From Lentisphaera profundi (GTDB lineage: Bacteria; Verrucomicrobiota; Lentisphaeria; Lentisphaerales; Lentisphaeraceae): a stretch of DNA of 64,000 nucleotides. The notes beneath the pieces are model-generated. The model made no database searches. It was not told where the DNA came from and saw only the letters and a list, made by a program, of their open reading frames with translations. The DNA is taken from positions 1,054,001-1,118,000 of the forward strand of contig NZ_CP117812.1 of NCBI RefSeq assembly GCF_028728065.1, read 5' to 3'. The position numbers and the translations under genes are program-made. Numbering within the stretch: the stretch's first letter is position 1; each line of letters opens with the position of its first letter. Below are positions 53,301-60,984 of the stretch, one piece after another.

Positions 53301-54066
53301 TATCAATTGCCCAGTTTTTGTGGTAGTGCCCACCGACAAAACCAGCTCCACGAGCACCCTCTTGTGGTTCACGACACCAGATGAGAGCTTGAGGAGTTCC
53401 AAGTTTATCGGAAGCTTCTTTATTCCAGAATTTTGAACTGCCATAACGAACCATGTTCTCTGCTGTAGGTATTGCAGTAGCGAGCGGATAACAATCTTTG
53501 CATTGATCATCAAAGTTGAGGTTCCAGTAAAGTTCATCATAAACGCGTACAGGTTTTTCGATGCCTTTGGCGACGGGGTGACCTTTTTTTGGTGCGAGGT
53601 CCGCAATCCATGAAGGGTTTACCGAAGAAGCGTCGTCAAAGTAGCCGCCAATCCAATTATTGTAGTATTTTTCACCCACTTCTTTTGTGGGATGAACGCC
53701 ATAATGCATGAACATGATACCCATGCCTGCTTTGACTTTTTTATCGAGGAAAGCATATTTCTCATCAAAGTCACCACCATTATCTGCATAGATGATACAA
53801 GCATCGACGCCATCAAAAATACTTTCGTCTTCGGGCCAGCCATACCAGTGAACTTTTGCTTCTATATTCAAATTACTTTTATTGAGTGCGTCGGCAAGTA
53901 GCATTGATCCGGCTTTGTATTCGTGGAAGCCATGGCGATGCTTGGTATCGCCTGCAATAAAGAGGATACTCGTTTTATCTTTTGCGAATGCCGCAAGGGC
54001 CGGCAATAAAAAGATTGCGGCTAAGCTGAGTAGCTTGAATTTTTTAAGGGAAAATTTTCGTTTCAT
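50323..54066 (-). CDS. ThuA-PVC-type haem-binding CxxCH fusion protein
   Basis: Large exported protein of 1247 aa. After a signal peptide (about 1-28) comes a ThuA-like domain (SILFIAGDTKHRHGFHEY, IIYADNGGDFDEKY, GGHYHKNW). A Lys-rich linker (about 320-375) leads to the PVC-type beta-propeller/dehydrogenase domain (DIDHKGRIWVTEAVNYRKH, TDSNGDGKADKSQVF, HDHSLHSLTAGPDGKWYF). HEAT-like helices follow (about 850-1080). A cytochrome c domain with C1127-T-M-C-H1131 ends the protein. Such proteins are typical of planctomycetes and relatives and are thought to oxidise sugars or alcohols at the cell surface. Specific substrate unknown. Confidence 0.92.
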   Translation of the reverse strand: MKRKFSLKKFKLLSLAAIFLLPALAAFAKDKTSILFIAGDTKHRHGFHEYKAGSMLLADALNKSNLNIEAKVHWYGWPEDESIFDGVDACIIYADNGGDFDEKYAFLDKKVKAGMGIMFMHYGVHPTKEVGEKYYNNWIGGYFDDASSVNPSWIADLAPKKGHPVAKGIEKPVRVYDELYWNLNFDDQCKDCYPLATAIPTAENMVRYGSSKFWNKEASDKLGTPQALIWCREPQEGARGAGFVGGHYHKNWAIDNYRKLVLNTIAWVAKVDIPVSGIPSPTVTKAMLNQNLNRPEVTEQIELPTEELYQQAPGKVPALGEDGRAIQRARKPKKKKATQNKQKKNSKTSSTITLDSNELYSYELVSQPELGAPKKKRPAPKNIWPPTAPEKVDTKYFNTDKDLEVTLWATTPQLYNPTNMDIDHKGRIWVTEAVNYRKHRENKRPEGDRIVVLTDSNGDGKADKSQVFDQDPNLSAPLGIAVFDNIVVVSQPPELLVYTDVDRNLKFDPKVDKKEALLTGFNGRQHDHSLHSLTAGPDGKWYFNSGNCGAIFTDKSGKTFRMNTNYRGGTKDEYFYTPTNELKGAKSDDGFVWSSGFTVRMNPDGTDVEIVGHGYRNSYEQTINSLGDTFQSDNDDYSSCRNSYLLEYGSAGYYSLDGQYKWQVERRPEQAIPKAHWRQDNPGTFDAGDVYGSGGPTGVAFYENGALGEKWEGMYLSCATSRNTVLGYFPKEKGATFELKRFNFVSTNKDPQLKESTAETEKRLLFRPSDVCVGPDGAIYVADWYDPGSGGHNTLDDSCSGSIYRIAPKDFKSVIPKLDLSTIKGQIDALKNPSPNVRFLGFEALKKSAGKASGQLINLLDDPNKFIAARAIWLLPYAGKKGMAKCLSLIDSGNAQQKLVAFRALRRTGTNVLPYAKKLANHSSSAIRRDVAISLRHYSAAETAPIFITLVRKIKGYDKNYIEAIGLGAQNKETAIWDALNKEFAKNGPLSWSDSFARVTWRLGSTDAIDTLTLRASSETLAKEKRLFAIESLSFIKDKKSALALVHIAKTHKAVSQEASDWLFKRAVSDWADLDIAEETKGIYDPDAITVQAIAVPKETKPTKLNIPNISKLVGNADHGKAKIMVCTMCHNINGAGPNYGPRLEGWAQKQTKDAVIHAIIYPSKGLAHGFKGHEIALKDGTLVEGMLESKGDPVIVVSTGGLRQIIPKSKIKKMTSMKTSLMLSAEQLGLQEQDVADIVEYMKQWQ

Positions 54067-54181
54067 ATGACTTACCTCGTTTGATTTTATTTATCTCTGT
54101 AAAAGATAAACAGGATGAATGATGGATCGTATCTAGTAAATGTGTTTTTCTATCATTTTTTCTCACCATTAGCCAATAAAC

Positions 54182-54275
54182 GGGGTGAAGCCCCTTAATC
54201 GCCTGGTCAAGGATTGGCAAATCCTTGCTGGGAGAGCTCGAGAGGGACAGCTTCCCTCTCGTAGGTAAAGCATCA
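54182..54275 (+). repeat. Structured intergenic repeat, copy C
   Basis: Uninterrupted copy of the repeat at 4516-4844 and 22604-22691. Hairpins: GGGGT-GAA-GCCCC (54182-54194), CAAGGATT-GGCA-AATCCTTG (54208-54227) and CGAGAGGGA-CAGCT-TCCCTCTCG (54239-54261). The final GTGC/GCAC hairpin of the other copies is degraded here. Stem sequences differ from copies A and B but pairing is kept. It lies in the spacer between the haem protein and kinase genes. Confidence 0.72.
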
Positions 54276-54294
54276 TGCTCTTTATTATGCTTAA

Positions 54295-56352
54295 TCATTT
54301 TTTTTGTTTAATAATGACTGAACATAGAGATTTGAGTTGCTTGATTTGCCCTTTTTTAAACTGACCAAGATGAACAGTCACTTGTTTGAGGTTGGGAAAA
54401 CTGTCCAAATGTGACAAAGCATTAATGTCGGTCCAACTTATATCTATAGATTCGATGAGACTATTTTTAATGGGAAGTAGACTGCGAATGGCCGTATTAG
54501 AAAGATTTAAATGGCGCAGTGTATTGAAAGGGCTGGATAGTGAGCGCAGACTCAAAATATTTGTTGAACTTATATCTAGACTTCGAATTTTTTGGTTTGT
54601 TATAGAGGTAAAATCACTCATGGCGGTATTTGATAAATCGGTACTTTTAGCTGGGAAATTTTGAAAAGCGAGAGCAGTTTTTAGCTCTTTATTTTTGGAA
54701 AGATCCAAATGTTGAGTCTCTTTATCATAATTAAAATTCATGCTTTTGAGATTATTCATAATCAGCGTTGTGTGATAGGCAAAATCAATGCGATCATCAA
54801 GCTCCATTGGAGTATTCGCCTTATGATGAATATAACGAATGGAGAGGGCGTTTAATTTGAGGAGACGGATTTTTTTAATTAAATTAAGACGATTCGACGT
54901 TTTTAATCCTGCTAGGTCATTACTTTTTATTTCACTGAATTCCTGACAGATTTTTACTAAGCCATGTTGTTGGTCTGTGTGAACTAGAGCTTCGAGAGCT
55001 TGCTTAAATTCTTCTTTGATGAAGTGAAGTTCAGCTTTGAGTTGCCAGGCTTCAGTGAGTTCGGGATTGAGTTCAACGGAACTATCACAAAAATTGACTG
55101 CGTCATCAATGTTAAAGCTGCTGTAAGCCCATTGAGCTCTCTCGAGAAAACGCGGTGCGGCATCACGGCCCATTTTTCGAACAAATTCATTTTCCTGTTT
55201 GACTATTGTAACTAATTGAAGGGCATTTTCTTTTTCGAGATTAACTTTCTCAAGATAAACAAAGGAGCCGATGAGTAGGATTAAAAAGATAAGTCCAGCC
55301 AAAGAGCTGATCATTTTATGGCGATAGATCCAGAGTTTAAATAAGGTGAGTAGGCTGGCGTTTTCTGCGCTGGTCGCAAAACCATTGCGGTATTTAAAAA
55401 CTTCATCCTGAAGTTCCAGCACAGATTGATAACGATCCTCAATATCCACAGACATAGCTTTTTGGCAAATAGCCTCCAAGGCTTTAGGGACATGGGCAAT
55501 GACCTCGCTCGGAAGTTGGTAATTGCCTTGTTGAGTATTGGCGATCACTTCATTGAGGCTCGCCCCCTTGAAAGCTTGCTGAAAACAGAGCATTGAATAG
55601 AGTATCGCTCCCAGTGAGAAGATGTCCGTTTGAGCACATTTTTTTGCTTTTTTTGTGGAAGTTTGCTCCGGAGCCATATATCCAGGAGTGCCTTTGATCA
55701 GGCCATCTACGGTGACGGACTGTTCATCAAAAGGATTGAAGGAATAATACTGTAGCATATTTTCATCGCAGTCATGGGGCAGGATATTAGCGAGTCCCCA
55801 GTCACAAACGACTAAGTCACCATAATCACTTATTTGAATATTGGCGGGCTTTAAATCGAGATGGAGTACTGCTCTTGAGTGTGCATAAGCAATGGCATCA
55901 CAAATTTTGAGAAAGTAATCGAGGTTTTTGTTGAGGTCATCGAGCGGTGAGTTACCCTTTTTTTCACTCTCATGAAGGATATCTTTCAGTGATTGACCTG
56001 AGACGAGTTTCATGGTGAACCAGGGCTGATGCTCTTTCAGGCCTAAGTCATAGACCGGGACAATATTTGGATGCTGCAATAATGAAGTGAGTTGCGCTTC
56101 TCGCAAAAAACGTTCTTTATTAAATTCATTGGACTTATCTTTGAGTTTTGCCATGGCCACTTCACGGCCGGTGTAATTATCTTGGCAGCGGTAAATAAGT
56201 TTGGCACCACCTTCATCAAGGAAAGAGAAGTTTTTGTAGCGCTCTTGATCTGATTCAATATTGTTGATGAGGGGAGTTTCTTCAAAGCTAGAGATCTCGT
56301 CACAGAAATGCGCAAACTTATTGTCGTAGTTTTCTTCTTTGCGTTTTTCCAT
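54295..56352 (-). CDS. Membrane Ser/Thr protein kinase with LRR sensor
   Basis: Hanks-type kinase of 685 aa. The kinase domain (about 40-325) has an unusual glycine loop EGGAKLIYR, the ATP-binding Lys in VAMAKLKD, the catalytic loop HLDLKPANI (Leu replaces the usual Arg before Asp), DWG in place of DFG, and GTPGYMAPEQ. A single TM helix follows near residues 345-368 (LAGLIFLILLIGSFVYLE). The extracytoplasmic part holds a TPR-like helical section and then leucine-rich repeats (about 560-670; LDISSTNIL, LNLSNTAIR, IDISWTDIN). It lies 14 bp downstream of the ECF sigma gene, so the two form a signalling operon. Confidence 0.93.
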   Translation of the reverse strand: MEKRKEENYDNKFAHFCDEISSFEETPLINNIESDQERYKNFSFLDEGGAKLIYRCQDNYTGREVAMAKLKDKSNEFNKERFLREAQLTSLLQHPNIVPVYDLGLKEHQPWFTMKLVSGQSLKDILHESEKKGNSPLDDLNKNLDYFLKICDAIAYAHSRAVLHLDLKPANIQISDYGDLVVCDWGLANILPHDCDENMLQYYSFNPFDEQSVTVDGLIKGTPGYMAPEQTSTKKAKKCAQTDIFSLGAILYSMLCFQQAFKGASLNEVIANTQQGNYQLPSEVIAHVPKALEAICQKAMSVDIEDRYQSVLELQDEVFKYRNGFATSAENASLLTLFKLWIYRHKMISSLAGLIFLILLIGSFVYLEKVNLEKENALQLVTIVKQENEFVRKMGRDAAPRFLERAQWAYSSFNIDDAVNFCDSSVELNPELTEAWQLKAELHFIKEEFKQALEALVHTDQQHGLVKICQEFSEIKSNDLAGLKTSNRLNLIKKIRLLKLNALSIRYIHHKANTPMELDDRIDFAYHTTLIMNNLKSMNFNYDKETQHLDLSKNKELKTALAFQNFPAKSTDLSNTAMSDFTSITNQKIRSLDISSTNILSLRSLSSPFNTLRHLNLSNTAIRSLLPIKNSLIESIDISWTDINALSHLDSFPNLKQVTVHLGQFKKGQIKQLKSLCSVIIKQKK

Positions 56353-56366
56353 AATGAATGAACGGA

Positions 56367-56969
56367 CTAACCGCCGAGTTCGAAATTAAGTCGGGTGATT
56401 TCTTTTAAGAGCACGGTACGGATACGAGATTTATAAACTCTGACTACACTTGCGGAAATCCCAAAGCGTTCACTAAGAACTTTATTATCTGATTCATTGA
56501 GTGAAGCTTCAAAAACTTCTACGGCTTTAGGAGAAAAGTCATTTTTTATACTATCCCAAGCTTTATTTGATAAAAAGCTTTTCCATTCCAATTCGGCAAT
56601 GCGATCAATCTCGGGTTGCGTGAAAAGTTTAATTGATTCAGCCGCTTCTTCGTAATTGACATTTTGGAGATTATTGCGGTTCGCTTTTGATTTAAAGTAG
56701 TTATAAACCGTGTTGCGGATAATAACGCAGAGCCAGGTACGGAAGCGACATTTCTCTTTTTCGTATTTAAATTCAGAAAGAGATTTCCAGACTTTTACGA
56801 GCACATCTTGAAGAAGATCTTCGCAAGTACTGAGATCTACTCGAAGTCCGCGGATGACCATGTAAATATAGCCTTCGTAGGAACGAACAAATTCATCCCA
56901 GTACTCATCACCCTCAGAAAGCTGTAGCTTCTGAAGTAGTGTGTGGCGAGTATTATTAGAATCATTCAT
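56367..56969 (-). CDS. ECF-type RNA polymerase sigma factor
   Basis: Extracytoplasmic-function-like sigma factor of 200 aa. Region 2 is visible as EDLLQDVLVKVWKSLSEF and FRTWLCVIIRNTVYNYFK (about residues 50-95). Region 4 is the helix-turn-helix NKVLSERFGISASVVRVYKSR (about 163-183), which reads the -35 element. No separate anti-sigma factor gene is next to it; the co-transcribed kinase probably controls it. This arrangement is common in PVC bacteria. Target promoters are unknown. Confidence 0.92.
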   Translation of the reverse strand: MNDSNNTRHTLLQKLQLSEGDEYWDEFVRSYEGYIYMVIRGLRVDLSTCEDLLQDVLVKVWKSLSEFKYEKEKCRFRTWLCVIIRNTVYNYFKSKANRNNLQNVNYEEAAESIKLFTQPEIDRIAELEWKSFLSNKAWDSIKNDFSPKAVEVFEASLNESDNKVLSERFGISASVVRVYKSRIRTVLLKEITRLNFELGG

Positions 56970-57208
56970 AAGGGCTAATTTACTGTCTACTTATTCCTTG
57001 CGAGAATGGAATGATCAAGATATATCATAAAAAACGATAATAATGAAGCATTTATATTTCATGGCGAGTATTTGAGCCTAAAGAAGCTCAGTTTAAGTGG
57101 ACTTGAAAGAAGGCCTTCTCCCATAGAGAACTCTCCGAGATAAAGAATTTTTCGCCTGTTTTCATGATCAGTATGAGCTTTCCTTGCTGCTATTTATACC
57201 GCTTCGGA

Positions 57209-57979
57209 TTATTTGTTTCTGCTTTTTTGCTTGACCCGACTCGCTGGAATATTGGGGTTAATTTTAAAGCCTTCTTTCTTCAATAAAACTTGCAGAGTTT
57301 TGGCCCAGGCTGCATATCCGGCTGGGATCAAATGTACCCCGTCTTTGCTATAATATGCTTCAATCTGCTTATCCTGATCATCGAGAAATGTGCCATTAAT
57401 ATTCACATGAAATATATGCTCGTTATCGTTCAGTTGCGGTAACATGGCATTGACCTCCTTAACCCTCTCATTCGCTGCCTGTGGACCGCGGGGGAAGATA
57501 GAAAAAACCATCAATTTAGAGTTGGGAAGACGCGTGCGCACTTCGGCTACAATGGCCTGGATACCCGCAAAAGTATCCTCCGGTTTATCCGGGCTGTGCA
57601 CACCTTTAGCGGGTCTTAAATTATTGGTGCCGATCAAGAGCGTCACCAACTTAGGCGAGATCCCATCAAGTGCGCCATGCTGAATACGCCACAAAACGTG
57701 CTGAGTACTATCCCCGGGAAAGCCAAGGTTTAACAGCTTGCTGCCCGCGAAGGTCCCCTTGTAATCTCTGCCCCAAGCGTGAGTGATTGAGTCACCAATC
57801 ATGACCCAGTCGACCTTAGTATTTTTTGCCTCGGCAAGTTTCGCTTCGTGTAGCCTCGGCATAAATTTCTTCAGGCTTGATTTTACAGGGATTACCGTTC
57901 TGGCTTGATCCTCGCAAAAGACAGTTGGAATCAAGATGGATGACAACAGTCCCGCTAATATTATTTTTTTGAATATCAT
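57209..57979 (-). CDS. Secreted SGNH/GDSL hydrolase
   Basis: Esterase-like protein of 256 aa with a signal peptide (about 1-22). The catalytic Ser is S64 in IGDSITHAWG (block I). Gly is in LNLGFPGDST (block II), Asn in LIGTNN (block III), and Asp/His in YYSKDGVHLIPAG (block V). It resembles PAF-acetylhydrolase-like or carbohydrate O-acetylesterases of the same fold. The C-terminus is basic (SRVKQKSRNK). The local GC content looks higher than in neighbouring genes. It probably removes acyl groups from polysaccharides, consistent with the esterase genes further right. Confidence 0.9.
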   Translation of the reverse strand: MIFKKIILAGLLSSILIPTVFCEDQARTVIPVKSSLKKFMPRLHEAKLAEAKNTKVDWVMIGDSITHAWGRDYKGTFAGSKLLNLGFPGDSTQHVLWRIQHGALDGISPKLVTLLIGTNNLRPAKGVHSPDKPEDTFAGIQAIVAEVRTRLPNSKLMVFSIFPRGPQAANERVKEVNAMLPQLNDNEHIFHVNINGTFLDDQDKQIEAYYSKDGVHLIPAGYAAWAKTLQVLLKKEGFKINPNIPASRVKQKSRNK

Positions 57980-58003
57980 GCTTTTATGAGCCTTTTTTTG
58001 AGT

Positions 58004-58771
58004 TTAATCTATGTCCCACATTTCTTCTCCACCTGTCACTTTACTTGAGGTGCCTAACATAGCTGTATGCCTTACACTGCCGTCGGCAAAGCCCATGAGA
58101 GCAAAGTAGGTTTTTCCGTGTTGTGAATGACGTCGAACATCGTCTAGGTAATAGCCGTGCCCAGCTGCTCTCCAACCCTGAGCCCATGCGCCTTCATTAT
58201 CAAAAACCATAACCGTACTCGAAGGTTTAGAGATTTCGTTGACTTGAACCGAGCCAGCATTACTTGTACTTGCGGGTTCCATAACTAAGCCTGCTTTATT
58301 ACCTATAGGGGCTTCCACTGACCACATTAAGTTAGTATTAACTGTGTAGGTGCGCACAGGCTCTCCAGCTGCAGTGATATAATCAAAATCGGCTTCTGGA
58401 CAGTAGTAGATTTCGGAGCCATAAGTCGAGTCATTGATTTTATTGAGTTGAGCAATTTGCATGGTAATATTATTTCGGCCATCATAAGTTCCCATGCCCA
58501 AAAGGTCATCCCATGTGATAGGCCGTGAAACTCCTACGCCATTGCCGTAGGGTAAAAAGTTGTTATTGTCACCTGGGTACATGATAAGGGATGTAGATAT
58601 ATTTTTTAGATTATTGACGCAAACAACTCGGCGAGCAGATGCTCTGGATTTTGAGAGTGAGGGTAAAAGTAAGGATGCCAAGATGCCGATAATGGCCACC
58701 ACCACTAAGAGTTCTATAAGAGTGAACTTTCGTGTGAAATTTATTTTTGAAATGAGTTTTTCTTGTTTCAT
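58004..58771 (-). CDS. Prepilin-like protein (type II secretion pseudopilin fold)
   Basis: Protein of 255 aa with a type IV prepilin N-terminus: [20 protein letters not shown], with Glu at position +5 of the mature form. Lys rather than Gly stands at -1, as is common in Lentisphaerae proteins of this type. The globular part includes [20 protein letters not shown] and [10 protein letters not shown], and ends with an H-x-G type prepilin C-terminal segment. ATG at 58771 with AAAGGAAG upstream is preferred over a GTG two codons earlier. Lentisphaerae encode many such proteins; most are probably surface or secretion-related. Confidence 0.87.
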   Translation of the reverse strand: MKQEKLISKINFTRKFTLIELLVVVAIIGILASLLLPSLSKSRASARRVVCVNNLKNISTSLIMYPGDNNNFLPYGNGVGVSRPITWDDLLGMGTYDGRNNITMQIAQLNKINDSTYGSEIYYCPEADFDYITAAGEPVRTYTVNTNLMWSVEAPIGNKAGLVMEPASTSNAGSVQVNEISKPSSTVMVFDNEGAWAQGWRAAGHGYYLDDVRRHSQHGKTYFALMGFADGSVRHTAMLGTSSKVTGGEEMWDID

Positions 58772-59001
58772 GGTCACTTCCTTTTATGAGTAATTGGTTT
58801 TTCTGAGTTCTTATAAAGGACTAACAAGTAAAAACTTAAAGCGTATCTAGCAAAACGAAAAAAAAAGATCTTTTTTTTGAAATAGTTGATATTGGGTAAA
58901 ATATAAGGGATGGATGAGCAGGAGCCAAGCTACTTTTGATTGACTAGGTGCACTCAAACTCTTGAGGCATCAGAGCACAGGACTAAGGTTTTTATTAAAG
59001 T

Positions 59002-59360
59002 TTACTTAGACGTTTTAAAAAGAGAGGCAGGCAAACCCGCTTTATTGTAAAGATTAGCCCCTTCGGGTTTGGAGGCCCAGGCGTAGCGCACTTCGACTGG
59101 CTTAGCGATCTCTGGGTGATAAACTTCAATTGTGTCTTTGGAAGTGATTTTTGCAGTAGCCCACTCCCAAACTCTATCTGAACCGCAGATCTGAAAGTAT
59201 TTCAGAGGCTCAAAAGTTTCGATCGTGGGTTTCATAAGTTCTTCTTTACCGCTCATTAAACCTGAGTCGACATGATCAAAAGTAATGAGGATTTTGTGGG
59301 CTTCAATACACGAGTTTTTGTAGAGTGTTGAAATTAGCTTGAGGACTAGTCCAACTTCCC
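59002..59360 (-). pseudogene. 3' remnant of a duplicated sialate O-acetylesterase gene
   Basis: Sequence almost identical to the 3' end of the sialate O-acetylesterase-family gene at 61900-63435. The protein fragment shares KPTIETFEPLKYFQICGSDR and DTIEVYHPEIAKPVEVRYAW with only a few changes over about 90 residues. Before that (about 59300-59360) similarity falls off (LYKNSCIEAHKILITFDH against LYKSSLIEGSKILITFDH). The whole catalytic N-terminal part is missing. It is a duplication remnant and not a functional gene. Confidence 0.85.
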
Positions 59361-59402
59361 CAAAAATATAGCGAGTGCAGAATAAAACTATGTGATATAA
59401 GT

Positions 59403-60800
59403 CTATTTCTGCGCTAGGGGGCGATGAGCTTCATCCATGTATTTTTTGATCTTTTGGACAAGTTCGGGGTGTTGATCTGCGAGGTCGTGTTGCTCGTCAA
59501 GGTCATTTTCAAGGTTAAATAATTCTAGTTGCTTAGGTGTTTTATCCCTTCTACCTTGGCGCTGCATAACAGCTTTCCACTTGCCCATGCGAAGGGCACG
59601 GTCTGGTTTGTAGTTGCGATGTTCCCAATAAAGATACTTGTGTTGTTTTTGTTGTGAAGCTTTACTTAAAAGAGAGGAAAAAAAAGAGAGCCCATCAGTT
59701 TGTATAGGATTTTTTTGCTTAGTTATTTCGGCCATAGTGGGGAGCACATCCCAGAAAGCACTAATATGATTGCTTACCGTGCCTGCTTTAATTTTTTCTG
59801 GCCAGCGGGCGAGTAAAGGAGTGCGAATACCCCCCTCATATAAATCGCGTTTGATACCGCGGAGTGGGCCATTGGAATTCCAAAAATCGGGATCGTGGCC
59901 TCCTTCACGGTGTGCTCCATTATCACTACTGAAAAGAATTAGCGTATTATTATCCACATCGAGTTCTTGCAGAAGAGTTAGTAAGTCTCCCACTTGATTA
60001 TCGAGATGTTCTATCATGGCGGCAAAACCCGCGATGGGATTTTTTACATCGGGGCTAAGCTCATCTTTACCTGCGCCATACTTGCCAATTATATGATTAA
60101 ACTGCGGGAAAACTTTAGACCATTTTTCGTGGAGTTCTTTTGGCGCATGCATGGATGCGTGAGGTATAGCGGTGGGGATGTAGCAGAAAAAGGGTTTTTG
60201 CTCTTTGACACTATGACGAATGAAGTCAAAGGCGTCCTGCATTATTAGGTCGTGAATATAAGTGCCTTCTTCGAGGGGAACTTCTGCTCCATTACGTACA
60301 ATACTACTAGGGTAATAAGTATGGGCAACAACTTGGTTTTTCCAGCCCGTAAAAACATCAAAACCATGGGTGAGGGGATTGGGATTTCCTTGATCAGAAG
60401 TGATTCCAAGTCCCCATTTACCAAAGCCACCCGTGGCGTAGCCAGCATTTTTGAAGAGTCGCGGTAAAGTAGTCATTTTGGGATCAAGGGCTATGCCATT
60501 TTCGCCTGCTCGTCCAGCATTTCCACGACAATGTACTTTGCCAGGGTGTTGGCCCGTCATGAGTACAGCTCGTGAAGGTGAGCAAACAGTATTACCTGAG
60601 TAATGATCGGTGAACTTCATCCCTTCTTTGCCTAAGCGGTCAATATTTGGGGTTTTGAGTTTTTCTTGCCCATAAAAAGATAAATCGCCGTAGCCAAGAT
60701 CATCTGCAAGGATGAAAATAACATTGGGAAGTTTAGTCGAATCTTGGGAAAATATTTGGGTAAAGGGAAAAAATAAAAATAGGTAGACGAAATATTTCAT
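59403..60800 (-). CDS. Sulfatase, 465 aa
   Basis: Secreted sulfatase with signal peptide (about 1-18; start at 60800 chosen because the signal peptide begins there, while an earlier in-frame ATG lies inside a gene remnant). Metal pair D33-D34 (LADDLGYGDL), formylglycine motif C73-S-P-S-R77 followed by AVLMTGQHPG, KWGLG motif, and FSSDNGAHREGGHDPDF. The C-terminal part has FNLENDLDEQHDLA, typical for the family. It is placed between two remnants of neighbouring esterase genes, so it probably moved in during a rearrangement. Confidence 0.95.
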   Translation of the reverse strand: MKYFVYLFLFFPFTQIFSQDSTKLPNVIFILADDLGYGDLSFYGQEKLKTPNIDRLGKEGMKFTDHYSGNTVCSPSRAVLMTGQHPGKVHCRGNAGRAGENGIALDPKMTTLPRLFKNAGYATGGFGKWGLGITSDQGNPNPLTHGFDVFTGWKNQVVAHTYYPSSIVRNGAEVPLEEGTYIHDLIMQDAFDFIRHSVKEQKPFFCYIPTAIPHASMHAPKELHEKWSKVFPQFNHIIGKYGAGKDELSPDVKNPIAGFAAMIEHLDNQVGDLLTLLQELDVDNNTLILFSSDNGAHREGGHDPDFWNSNGPLRGIKRDLYEGGIRTPLLARWPEKIKAGTVSNHISAFWDVLPTMAEITKQKNPIQTDGLSFFSSLLSKASQQKQHKYLYWEHRNYKPDRALRMGKWKAVMQRQGRRDKTPKQLELFNLENDLDEQHDLADQHPELVQKIKKYMDEAHRPLAQK

Positions 60801-60855
60801 AGGGTGTACTCGATTGTTTATAATTAGGTGTAGTTGAAAATTATTAAATTTACTT

Positions 60856-60970
60856 AGATAATATTTTTTGTTCCTTAAGCCATTTTGCGACTTCCGCAAA
60901 CCAGTCGCAGCCACCCATGCCATGGCCACCTTTTTCGAAGAGTTTTAAATGAGGGGCATTGCCTGTGGCA
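60856..60970 (-). pseudogene. 3' remnant of an alpha/beta hydrolase gene
   Basis: Minus-strand sequence encoding KLFEKGGHGMGGCDWFAEVA and KWLKEQKILSK before a stop codon. It is nearly the same as the C-terminus of the hydrolase gene at 63432 (KLFEKGGHGMGGCDWFSEVA). The catalytic His region is present but the rest of the gene is missing. With the remnant at 59002 it shows that a hydrolase/O-acetylesterase gene pair was once duplicated here. Confidence 0.8.
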
Positions 60971-60984
60971 CTTAATTTTAGTGA

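Noticed and set aside
54044-54298. 84-codon minus-strand open frame
   Set aside because: It overlaps the haem protein start and consists largely of repeat copy C read antisense; no ribosome-binding site.
58850-58880. A-run/T-run palindrome AAAAAAAGATCTTTTTTT
   Set aside because: A simple AT-rich palindrome of low stability, placed upstream of the prepilin-like gene and not after any gene; not called as a terminator.
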